Source: Silanimonas sp044377035 (lineage in GTDB: Bacteria; Pseudomonadota; Gammaproteobacteria; Xanthomonadales; Xanthomonadaceae). Taken from it: a stretch of 64,000 nt of DNA. A program made the position numbers and the translations under genes. The notes under the pieces were generated by a model. It was not told the DNA's origin. It did not search any database and saw nothing but the letters and a program-made list of their open reading frames with translations. Location of the stretch: positions 42,183-106,182 of the forward strand of contig NZ_JBILJW010000012.1 in NCBI RefSeq assembly GCF_044377035.1, given 5' to 3'. Of this stretch, positions 45,307 to 52,018 are shown one piece after another. Each line of letters opens with the position of its first letter. Position 1 is the first letter of the stretch.

Positions 45307-45951
45307 ATGAAAACGATGACCCCCCGCCTTATCGCGCTCATGGTCGGCCTGGCCTGCGCCAGCGGCCTTCCCGCACAGGACCTCAAGACGCGCCAACTCG
45401 CACCGACCGAGACCCGCGTGCTGAGCTGCGGCCAGGTCGACATGGCTTGGAATGTCGAGCTGATCACCCAGTACCCGCGCATCCCCGAGGCCTGCTTCGA
45501 GGTGATCACCAACAACGACATCAAGTGGGCCCGTTTCGAGGCCGACTTCGTTCGACTCGACCGCGACGGCTCGGTGGTCGCTGATTTCTATGGGCCCAGC
45601 GGCGCGAAGATGGGGCGCTACACCGTACTCAACGACCCGGGCGACCAGGTGACGCTGGACGGGCGCAAGTACCCCTTCTCGGCCCTGAGCAGCGGCCAGC
45701 GGATCAACCTGTACGTGCCGGAAGGCGCCGCCGCGCTGACGACCCAGATCGGTCTGCCGCCCGAGCGCTACGGCCGCTTCGTTCGCTACGAGGAATTGCC
45801 GCAAGAGCCCCGCATGGCCGACCCCGCACCGACGCCGAACTACTACGCCGCGCAACTGCCGAACACCGCAGGACCGTTGCCGTGGTTCGCTGTCGCTGGC
45901 TTCGGCGCGTTGCTGGGCGGCCTTGGCCTGCGTCTTCGCAAGCGTGGCTGA
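45307..45951 (+). CDS. secreted protein with C-terminal LPNTA sortase signal
   Basis: A 214-residue protein starting at ATG 45307 (GGAG site). It has a signal peptide (1-23, ending GLPAQ) and a ~155-residue mature domain of unknown fold with Cys pairs (VLSCGQ and EACFEV) and beta-rich spacing. It ends with a complete sorting signal: LPNTA (184-188), a hydrophobic stretch PWFAVAGFGALLGGLGL and the basic tail RLRKRG. LPNTA is the motif described for some class D sortases. It lies 91 bases after the sortase gene on the same strand, so the two likely form a dedicated pair. The attachment target in a Gram-negative envelope is unknown. Confidence 0.9.
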   Translation: MKTMTPRLIALMVGLACASGLPAQDLKTRQLAPTETRVLSCGQVDMAWNVELITQYPRIPEACFEVITNNDIKWARFEADFVRLDRDGSVVADFYGPSGAKMGRYTVLNDPGDQVTLDGRKYPFSALSSGQRINLYVPEGAAALTTQIGLPPERYGRFVRYEELPQEPRMADPAPTPNYYAAQLPNTAGPLPWFAVAGFGALLGGLGLRLRKRG

Positions 45952-45973
45952 TGTGTGAAGTAGGCGCTTCGTT

Positions 45974-46014
45974 ATCCCGATCCGGGCCGGCATCGCCGCG
46001 CTCGGATCCGGGAT
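45974..46014. terminator. inverted repeat between convergent genes
   Basis: ATCCCGATCCG (45974-45984) pairs with CGGATCCGGGAT (46003-46014) with one bulged G, between the sortase substrate gene and the convergent methyltransferase gene. A bidirectional terminator is plausible, though there is no T-run. Confidence 0.45.
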
Positions 46015-46041
46015 GGCGCCGCTTGGCGCGGCGTCGAACCT

Positions 46042-46719
46042 TCAGCGCTTCCTGCAGATCGGCACCACGATGGTCTTGTCCTTCCAGTACAAGCACTCCT
46101 CCGGCGTATCCACCTCGCAGACTTCCGCGACGACGTCGGTGAAACCCGCATCCGCCAGCGCCTGCCGATGCCGCGGTGACAACTCCCGCACTTCATCCGA
46201 GAAGTAGGTGAACACGCCGCCGGGCTTGAGCAGGCGGTGCGCCTCGGCGAAGAAGAACCAGTGCGCGGCCACCTCCTCGCCCTGCGTGGGGTAGGTGTCG
46301 AACAGGATGCCGTCGAAGCTGCCGGGCTCCAGTTGCGCGGTCACCTCCTGCCAGAAGCCGAACATCGGGGTGACGTTCGGGTGCTCGGCAGCGAAGGCCT
46401 GCAGGCGCTCGAACACACCGGCATTCGCTTCGATGATCACGTGCTCGCGCAGCGGGTGCGCCTGCACGTGGCCGGCCGAGATGCCCATGCCGAAGCCCAG
46501 CTCCAGCACGCGGCCGCCGCCGCGCGCGGCCACGTCGGCCAGGGCCTTCATGTAGTTGTCTTCCCAGTCCTCCATCACCGGGTGGCCGGCGATGGTGAGC
46601 TTGCCGTCCTTGTACACGGCCTGCTCGTCGCGCCAGTCCTCGCGCTTCGCGGGAAAGCCGATGTCCAGCATCGTCTGGTAGTGCGGGTTCTCGCCGACGG
46701 CGTCTTGCGGCTTGATCAT
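46042..46719 (-). CDS. guanidinoacetate N-methyltransferase-like protein
   Basis: A 225-residue class I methyltransferase. The stretch PVMEDWEDNYMKALADVAA, then GGRVLELGFGMGISAGHVQ, then VIIEANAGVFERLQ and FDGILFDTYPT, follows the animal GAMT order PVMERWE...GGRVLEVGFGM...WIIECNDGVFQRL...FDGILYDTYP closely. GAMT makes creatine from guanidinoacetate and SAM; bacterial homologues also include arginine or other guanidino/amine methylases. The exact substrate is inference. ATG 46719 is 25 bases after the MFS gene, so it may be the last gene of that operon. A broken copy of its 3' half lies at 44178-44362. Confidence 0.82.
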   Translation of the reverse strand: MIKPQDAVGENPHYQTMLDIGFPAKREDWRDEQAVYKDGKLTIAGHPVMEDWEDNYMKALADVAARGGGRVLELGFGMGISAGHVQAHPLREHVIIEANAGVFERLQAFAAEHPNVTPMFGFWQEVTAQLEPGSFDGILFDTYPTQGEEVAAHWFFFAEAHRLLKPGGVFTYFSDEVRELSPRHRQALADAGFTDVVAEVCEVDTPEECLYWKDKTIVVPICRKR

Positions 46720-46744
46720 CGGGGGCCTCGGCGGGAGTGGGGTT

Positions 46745-47980
46745 TCAGCGGATGGGGTAGCGCGTGAGCGCGAAGGTGAAATACAGCACGCAGGCGAACA
46801 TCAGCACATAGGGCAAACCATCCACCTGGAAGGCCTGCATGGCCACGCCGATGGCGAGGATGCCGAAGATGCCGCCCAGCGCCTCCATGATCGAGGCCAT
46901 GCCGTTGGCGGCCACCTGCGCGTCGCCCTCGAAGCGCTCGGCGATCACCGTCAGGCAGATCGAATACAGCCCGCCCATCACGCCGCCCCACACGAACAGC
47001 AGGCCGCGCGCCAGCCACAGGTCGTAGATGGCCATGGGCAGGCCCACGGCGGCCACCAGCGAGAGCAGCACGAGGGCCATCATCACGTAGCGGCGGTCGA
47101 AGTGGTCCGACACCCAGGCCACCGGCATCTCCAGCGCGATGGCGCCGAGCATGAAGGCTGAGAGCAGCAGGGCCGCCTGCTCGAAGGCGAGGCCGTTGTT
47201 CATGCCGTACAGGGTGATGAAGCCCTGCAGGCCGAGGATGGTGGCGCCGGTGAGCGCCAGCGCGAACATCGCGGCCGGCGCCTGCCGCAACGTGGGCAGC
47301 AGCCGGCCTTGGCCGGGCCGCTCGAAACGCGGCGCGAACACGCGGCCCAGCAGCAGCGGCAGCGCGGCGAGCGTGCTCAGCATCGCGCTCAGCATCAGCG
47401 CGATGCGCGTCGTTTCGGTCACCAGTTCGTCGGGGTGCAGGCCGAGGTGGGTGTCGGCCAGCGCATCGATGGCTTGCACGCTGGGCACCAGCAGCGCGCC
47501 GACGGTGTCGAGCTGGTTCACCAGCACCGGGCCCAGCGCCAGGCCCACCGAGATGGCGGTGCCGTACATCGCAATCGACAGGCCGCGCGCGCGTTCGAAG
47601 GGAATGCTGTTGATCCAGGTCTGCAGCAGGGTGGCGAACAGCACGTTGCCCAAGCCGTGCAGCGCCACGAACAGCAGCCAGTGCGGCACATCGACCACAT
47701 ACGTGAGCAGCAGCAGGGCCGGCAGGCGGATGGCGGTGGAAACGAGCAGCCAGCTGTACAGGCTGGCGAGGCCCAGCAAGCGGCCCAGCGCCCCGCTGAC
47801 GATGAAGACCGAGACGAACTCGACCGCCATCACCACGCCGATCACGCTCTTGTCGATGCCATAGCCTTCCAGCGCGGTCGGGAAGATCACCGCATTGATG
47901 CCGACGGAGATGGCCTGCAGCAGGCTGGCGAGGACGATCAGCGCCGCCGCGATCGCCGCCCGCTGCGAGGCGTCGCTCAT
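46745..47980 (-). CDS. MFS transporter
   Basis: A 411-residue inner-membrane protein with 12 predicted helices in two six-helix halves separated by a charged loop (RVFAPRFERPGQGRLLP). MFS-type segments include GLGNVLFATLLQTWINSIPFE, MYGTAISVGLALGPVLVNQ and VAWVSDHFDRRYVMMALVLL. The substrate is not evident. ATG 47980 overlaps the stop of the sensor gene (ATGA), so it is translationally coupled to the sensor. The frame extends 40 codons upstream but in Arg/Pro-rich antisense sequence. The company of a sensor, a cyclase-like protein and a methyltransferase is unusual. Confidence 0.88.
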   Translation of the reverse strand: MSDASQRAAIAAALIVLASLLQAISVGINAVIFPTALEGYGIDKSVIGVVMAVEFVSVFIVSGALGRLLGLASLYSWLLVSTAIRLPALLLLTYVVDVPHWLLFVALHGLGNVLFATLLQTWINSIPFERARGLSIAMYGTAISVGLALGPVLVNQLDTVGALLVPSVQAIDALADTHLGLHPDELVTETTRIALMLSAMLSTLAALPLLLGRVFAPRFERPGQGRLLPTLRQAPAAMFALALTGATILGLQGFITLYGMNNGLAFEQAALLLSAFMLGAIALEMPVAWVSDHFDRRYVMMALVLLSLVAAVGLPMAIYDLWLARGLLFVWGGVMGGLYSICLTVIAERFEGDAQVAANGMASIMEALGGIFGILAIGVAMQAFQVDGLPYVLMFACVLYFTFALTRYPIR

Positions 47981-48831
47981 GCCGAGGGGCCCGTGGCGTC
48001 GTCGTGGCCGGCGTCGAGCCGCGCCTGCATGGCCCGCAGGTCGTCGTAGAGCGCGTTGCGCCGGTGGTGCAGCACGAGGATGAAGCGGCGCAGGAACCAC
48101 ACCGCCGAGCCCATCAGGAAGGCGATGAAGAAGGCGGTGACCAGCGCGCGCCGGGTGGCGCGCTCGATGGGTTCGAGCCGAGCCAGGTACGCCGACACTT
48201 CAAGGTCGAGGCCGAGCACGCCGATGGCCTGGCCGTTCGCGTCGCGCAGCGGCACGTAGGCGCTGACGAAGCTGCCCCACTCGTCGGTGTAGGGCTCCGC
48301 ACTCGCGCGGGTTTCGCCGCTGCGCAGGGCTTCGACGATTTCCGCGGGCGGGTCGTCGTAGGCCTGCAGCAGGGCCACGCGCGTGTCCTCTTCGCCGGCG
48401 AGCGGCGGCAGCGTGGCATCGAGCACGAAGCGCACGGTGTCGCCGTCGAGCACGGCGGTGTAGAGGAAGGCGATCTGCGGGTCGGCCTGCTTGGCGCGGA
48501 TGAGCTGCTGCTCGGCGGCGATGAAGCCCGGCGTGGTTTCGATGTCGGCGCGGTCGAAGCCGCGATGCGCTTCCACGTCCACCAGCGTGGAAAGCACGTT
48601 CGCGGTGCGCAGCAGGCCCTGGCGGATTTCCTGCTTCTGCGCCTCGAGCGCGCGCAGGTGGATGAAGCTGACGGTGATGAAGGTGGCCAGCATCACCGCC
48701 ACGAACACCACCACGGCCTCGAACAGCGGACGGATGCGGTAGCGGCCCGGCGCGTGCTTGGCCAGCAGCGCGGCCAAGGTGGCGCGGTCGAGGGCCGGCG
48801 TGGCGCCCTCGCGCGGCGAACGATGCGCCAT
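47977..48831 (-). CDS. membrane protein with extracytoplasmic Cache-like sensor, no output domain
   Basis: A 284-residue protein with a membrane helix (about 36-58), a ~150-residue extracytoplasmic domain, a second helix (about 228-250) and a short cytoplasmic tail of ~30 residues. The extracytoplasmic domain shares order and motifs with the SpoIIE phosphatase at 30937 (AYDDPPAEIVEALRSGE and PYTDEWGSFVSAYVPL here; FENPPADLFTALREGR and PYTDEWGSFISAFEPL there). There is no kinase, GGDEF or cyclase domain. The cyclase-like gene ends two bases upstream, and the MFS gene overlaps downstream. It may pass a signal by direct contact with either partner (inference). Confidence 0.82.
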   Translation of the reverse strand: MAHRSPREGATPALDRATLAALLAKHAPGRYRIRPLFEAVVVFVAVMLATFITVSFIHLRALEAQKQEIRQGLLRTANVLSTLVDVEAHRGFDRADIETTPGFIAAEQQLIRAKQADPQIAFLYTAVLDGDTVRFVLDATLPPLAGEEDTRVALLQAYDDPPAEIVEALRSGETRASAEPYTDEWGSFVSAYVPLRDANGQAIGVLGLDLEVSAYLARLEPIERATRRALVTAFFIAFLMGSAVWFLRRFILVLHHRRNALYDDLRAMQARLDAGHDDATGPSA

Positions 48832-48833
48832 GC

Positions 48834-49595
48834 TCAGGCGCCCGCTTCGTCGGGCAGGGTCACCCGCGGCGGCGCCTGCGGGCGCAATTCGCCGAGGTCG
48901 GCGAGGAATTCATCGACATGCGCGTTCATCTGCGCGGCGGTCACGGCCAGCCCGCGCGGCGCGCGGTCGTGGCGCAGCAGGAAGAGCGGCAGCGCGCGGC
49001 CGCCGAGCACGCCTTTCAGCACGCCGAGGCCCAGCCAGCGCACGGCCTCGGTGTCGCCGAGCTCCAGCATCAGCAAGGCCAGCGGGTACGAGAGCGCCAC
49101 TTCGGCCCCTTCGGCATGGCTGCCGAGGCGAAAGCCGAAATCGATGTCGGGGCCGAGCACGTCGACGTACACGCCGCCCTCGGGGCCGCCGGACATCTCG
49201 GGGATCTCCACCTTCATGTTGCGGCCGGAGAGATCGGCGCTCCAAGCGATGCCGCGCAGCTTCAGGCCGTAGTCGGCTTCGAGCGTGCCGCTGTAGCGCG
49301 CCACGGCGGCGGCGAAACCGCGCAGCACGCGCTGGGCGTCCTGCCGCGTGCGCGGCGCAGCCACGAAGACGATCTCGTCGCCGATCACCTTCCACACGCC
49401 GAAGGGCACCAACTCCTCCGCATCGGCGAAGGCCATGCCGATCTCGCCGGTGAACACGAGCGGGAACTCGCGGAACAGGCGGGCGAAGGGCGGGATCCAG
49501 CCGGAATCGGCCGCGTGCGCCTGCTTGAAGGGCGTCGAGCCGACCACGTCGACCGACAGGAAGAGCAGCGTGCCATCGACACTGGAAAGCAGCAT
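48834..49595 (-). CDS. stand-alone class III nucleotidyl cyclase-like protein
   Basis: A 253-residue soluble protein from ATG 49595. The first strand FLSVDVVGSTPFKQ resembles the metal-binding FxDIxGST motif of class III adenylate/guanylate cyclases, and KVIGDEIVFVAAP resembles their second metal strand (KxxGDxxxA). The spacing between them (~75 residues) is longer than usual, and the downstream transition-state residues are not obvious, so it may be divergent or inactive. It is first in a tight set with the sensor gene (2-base gap) and the MFS gene. The upstream frame extension to 49739 lacks a ribosome site. Confidence 0.62.
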   Translation of the reverse strand: MLLSSVDGTLLFLSVDVVGSTPFKQAHAADSGWIPPFARLFREFPLVFTGEIGMAFADAEELVPFGVWKVIGDEIVFVAAPRTRQDAQRVLRGFAAAVARYSGTLEADYGLKLRGIAWSADLSGRNMKVEIPEMSGGPEGGVYVDVLGPDIDFGFRLGSHAEGAEVALSYPLALLMLELGDTEAVRWLGLGVLKGVLGGRALPLFLLRHDRAPRGLAVTAAQMNAHVDEFLADLGELRPQAPPRVTLPDEAGA

Positions 49596-49729
49596 GGAAT
49601 CCCCCCAAAGGATGCGACGGCAGGCGGTGCGCGACGCGCCCGCCACATTGCGCGATGCCCCGGAGGCTTGCAACGGAGCGTTGCCCTGCCGCGCTCGCGG
49701 GGCGGGGGCCGGCCACCGACACTGCCCGC

Positions 49730-50515
49730 ATGGCCACACGACTCCCCACCCTCTTCCTCTCGCACGGTGCGCCGACCTTCGCGCTCGAGCCCGGCGCCGC
49801 CGGCGCGGCGCTGCGTGATTTCGCCATTCGCCTGCCCACGCCGCGCGCGGTGCTGCTGCTCTCGCCGCACTGGATGACGCGCGGCCTGTGGCTCACCGGT
49901 GCGGATGCCCCGCGCACGATCCACGATTTCGGCGGCTTCCCCGCGCCGCTGTACGCCCTGCAGTACCCCGCCCCCGGCGAGCCGGCACTGGCCGCGCGCG
50001 TGCAGGCCCTGCTGGCGGACCACGGGATGGCCGCGACGATCGACCCGCAGCGCGGCTTCGACCACGGCGCCTGGGTGCCGATGCGGCATCTCTACCCGCA
50101 GGCCGACGTGCCGATGGTGCAGCTCTCGATGCCCGCCAACCTCGATGCGCGCACCGCCGCCGCGCTGGGCGCCGCGCTTCGACCGCTGCGCGAGGACGGC
50201 GTGCTGGTGATCGGCTCCGGCAGCCTCACGCACAACCTTTACGAACTCGATCCCGCGGCCGGCGAACGGCCATCGCCCGAAGCGCAGGCTTTCGTCGAAT
50301 CAGTGAGCGCGGCGCTGGCGGGCGGCAGCGATGCGGCCGCCTTCGCGAAAGGGTTGATGACCACGCCGGGCCTCGCTCGCGCCCATCCCACCGTCGAGCA
50401 CCTGCTGCCGCTGCCCTTCGCCCGCGCGGCAGCGGGCGAGTCGATAACGGTCACGCGGCTGGAGGGCGGGTATCGCTACGGCGCGCTGTCGATGCACGCC
50501 TTCGTGTTCGCGTAA
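49730..50515 (+). CDS. DODA/YgiD-type extradiol ring-cleavage dioxygenase
   Basis: A 261-residue protein of the class III extradiol dioxygenase superfamily. LFLSHGAPTF (His12), LLSPHWM (His47) and GSLTHNL near residue 165 supply candidate metal ligands, and DHGAWVPMRHLYP is the family's central motif. Homologues include plant 4,5-DOPA dioxygenase and E. coli YgiD; they open catechol rings with Fe or Zn. The substrate is not defined. It is divergent from the cyclase-like gene, with a 134-base spacer. Its stop is next to the tRNA-tail repeat at 50514. Confidence 0.92.
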   Translation: MATRLPTLFLSHGAPTFALEPGAAGAALRDFAIRLPTPRAVLLLSPHWMTRGLWLTGADAPRTIHDFGGFPAPLYALQYPAPGEPALAARVQALLADHGMAATIDPQRGFDHGAWVPMRHLYPQADVPMVQLSMPANLDARTAAALGAALRPLREDGVLVIGSGSLTHNLYELDPAAGERPSPEAQAFVESVSAALAGGSDAAAFAKGLMTTPGLARAHPTVEHLLPLPFARAAAGESITVTRLEGGYRYGALSMHAFVFA

Positions 50516-50547
50516 GGGGGTGCCACCAAGTGGCGCGCCCGGAGGGG
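50514..50547. repeat. tRNA-Arg 3'-end direct repeat, distal copy
   Basis: A 33-base near-perfect copy (one mismatch) of 50625-50657. It begins at the stop of the dioxygenase gene and includes the CCA end and acceptor-stem strand of tRNA-Arg on the minus strand. The copies are 111 bases apart. It may be an attachment-site-like scar or a tail amplification. Confidence 0.7.
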
Positions 50548-50550
50548 TGA

Positions 50551-50588
50551 GGAACCGCGGCTTGCGACGCACAGCGTCGCGCGGTTCC
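50551..50588. repeat. hairpin 1 between the tRNA-tail repeats
   Basis: GGAACCGC (50551-50558) pairs with GCGGTTCC (50581-50588), and inside it GCGACGC (50564-50570) pairs with GCGTCGC (50574-50580). A long, partly bulged stem lies just downstream of the tRNA on its transcribed strand. Confidence 0.6.
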
Positions 50589-50591
50589 GAA

Positions 50592-50614
50592 CGCCCGCGC
50601 TGCTGGCGCGGGCG
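50592..50614. repeat. hairpin 2 between the tRNA-tail repeats
   Basis: CGCCCGCGC (50592-50600) and GCGCGGGCG (50606-50614) form a perfect 9-bp stem with a five-base loop. It may act as a terminator or processing signal for the tRNA transcript, though no T-run follows. Confidence 0.55.
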
Positions 50615-50624
50615 GGAAATCACG

Positions 50625-50657
50625 AAGGGGGTGCCACGAAGTGGCGCGCCCGGAGGG
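50625..50657. repeat. tRNA-Arg 3'-end direct repeat, proximal copy
   Basis: Overlaps the tRNA: from its 3' acceptor strand (50646-50652), discriminator and CCA (50642-50645) into the trailer. Pairs with the copy at 50514. Confidence 0.7.
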
Positions 50658-50718
50658 ATTCGAACCCCCGACCAATGGCTTCGGAAGCCACTACTCTATC
50701 CGGCTGAGCTACGGGCGC
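50642..50718 (-). tRNA. tRNA-Arg (anticodon CCG)
   Basis: A 77-base cloverleaf on the minus strand. The acceptor is GCGCCCG (50718-50712) with CGGGCGC (50652-50646), then discriminator G and encoded CCA (50644-50642). D-arm GCTCAGCCGGATAGAGT, anticodon stem GTGGC/GCCAT with loop TTCCGAA giving anticodon CCG, and T-arm with GGTTCGAATCC are all present. It decodes CGG, a common Arg codon in this high-GC genome. Confidence 0.97.
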
Positions 50719-50796
50719 GTGGTGTGCAGCGACTGCCGGGCGACCCACGGCAGGCGCGCAGTATAGCCGAGGCCGGCCCCGGCCGGCCGCCGGGCC

Positions 50797-51987
50797 TCAG
50801 GGCGCAGGGTTTCGAGCCGCGAGCAGGCGCTTCAGGAAGCCGTCGAGCGCCGGGTCGCCGTCGATCCAGCGCGCCACCACCACGAGGTCGTGCTCGCGGT
50901 CGATCACCACCGCGTTCATCCCGTTGCCGACGAAGTAGACCGTGCTCTCGGGCATCGACGGCAGGGTTTTGCGCCCGGTGTTGATGAACCAGTTGGCGTA
51001 GCCATAGGCGGGGTTCGCGGTGCCGGGCGTGCGCGAGCGCGCGATCCACGCCGGATCGATGAGCTGCCGCTCACCCCAGCGGCCTTCGCGAAGGTAGAGC
51101 AGGCCGAAGCGCGCGAGGTCCCAGCTGTCGATGAACAACCCACCACCCCAGTGGCCGCCGCCGGACACCGATTGCATCCGCTGGCCGTCGAGCGCGAGCC
51201 AGGAATTGCGGTAGCCCTCCCAACGCCAGCGCGAGGACGCGCCGATCGGGTCCATGATCCGCTCGCGGAAGACCACCGGCAGCGGCTCGCGGTGCACGTG
51301 CAGCGCCGCCAACGCCAGCACGTTGATGCGCACGTCGTTGTACTCGTACACCGTGCCCGGCGCGGCGCGCGGTGCCTTCGGCCAGTCTTCCGGGGTGTCG
51401 CCCACCGGGCGGTCGGCCCAATCCGGCCTGCCCCACAGCGTGCCCTGCCAGTCGCTGGTCTGCCGAAGCAGGTGCTCCCAGGTGATCGACGCGTTCTTCG
51501 CATCGGCGAACAGGTCGACACCCGGCGGCATCGCTGCGGCCACCGGCGCGTCGGGGTCGATACGGCCGTCCTGCCAGGCCAAGCCCACCACGGCGGAGAG
51601 CGCGCTCTTGGTGATGCTGTGCGACATGTCGACGCGGCCCGGCTCGCCGAACTGCGCGAGCACGCGGCCACGATGGATCACCACGCCACTGACCGGCCCG
51701 CGCGGCGCCATCGGCCCGAGGATGCCGCCGAACCAGGGCTCGCGCTGGCCGAAGCTTCGAACCCACGCGGCGGTCTGGTCGCGCGGCGCGGGGTTCTCCT
51801 GCGTCTGCACCCACGCCACGGCCTCGGCGAGCTTCGCCGCATCGAAGCCGCACTCACTCGGCGGGCACTCGGCCCAAGCGCCGCGCGGCGGCACGTAGGC
51901 GGCATCGAGGGGCGGCGCTTCGGCGCGAACGTCGGACGGAAGCCACAGCGCGAGGCCGAGGGTCAGGGCAGAGAGCAATCGGAGCAT
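50797..51987 (-). CDS. beta-lactamase-fold serine hydrolase (class C/esterase type), exported
   Basis: A 396-residue protein from ATG 51987, which begins a signal peptide (1-21); the frame extends 33 codons upstream without a ribosome site. The catalytic SxxK is in SHSITKSAL, the Tyr motif is YEYNDVRIN (YxN), and HWGGG is near the third motif. The fold is that of AmpC/EstB/DD-peptidase relatives. Many such proteins in Gram-negatives are esterases or amide hydrolases rather than antibiotic-resistance enzymes, and no strong evidence for beta-lactamase activity is seen. It is followed by the tRNA-Arg gene downstream. Confidence 0.88.
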   Translation of the reverse strand: MLRLLSALTLGLALWLPSDVRAEAPPLDAAYVPPRGAWAECPPSECGFDAAKLAEAVAWVQTQENPAPRDQTAAWVRSFGQREPWFGGILGPMAPRGPVSGVVIHRGRVLAQFGEPGRVDMSHSITKSALSAVVGLAWQDGRIDPDAPVAAAMPPGVDLFADAKNASITWEHLLRQTSDWQGTLWGRPDWADRPVGDTPEDWPKAPRAAPGTVYEYNDVRINVLALAALHVHREPLPVVFRERIMDPIGASSRWRWEGYRNSWLALDGQRMQSVSGGGHWGGGLFIDSWDLARFGLLYLREGRWGERQLIDPAWIARSRTPGTANPAYGYANWFINTGRKTLPSMPESTVYFVGNGMNAVVIDREHDLVVVARWIDGDPALDGFLKRLLAARNPAP

Positions 51988-52018
51988 CGAGGGTCTCGGG
52001 TTCGGAGCGCAGGACGCT

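Noticed and set aside
50797..51987. Antibiotic-resistance beta-lactamase
   Set aside because: Only the general SxxK and YxN motifs are present. The layout fits esterase/DD-peptidase-like hydrolases, and no closer AmpC-specific motif was found.
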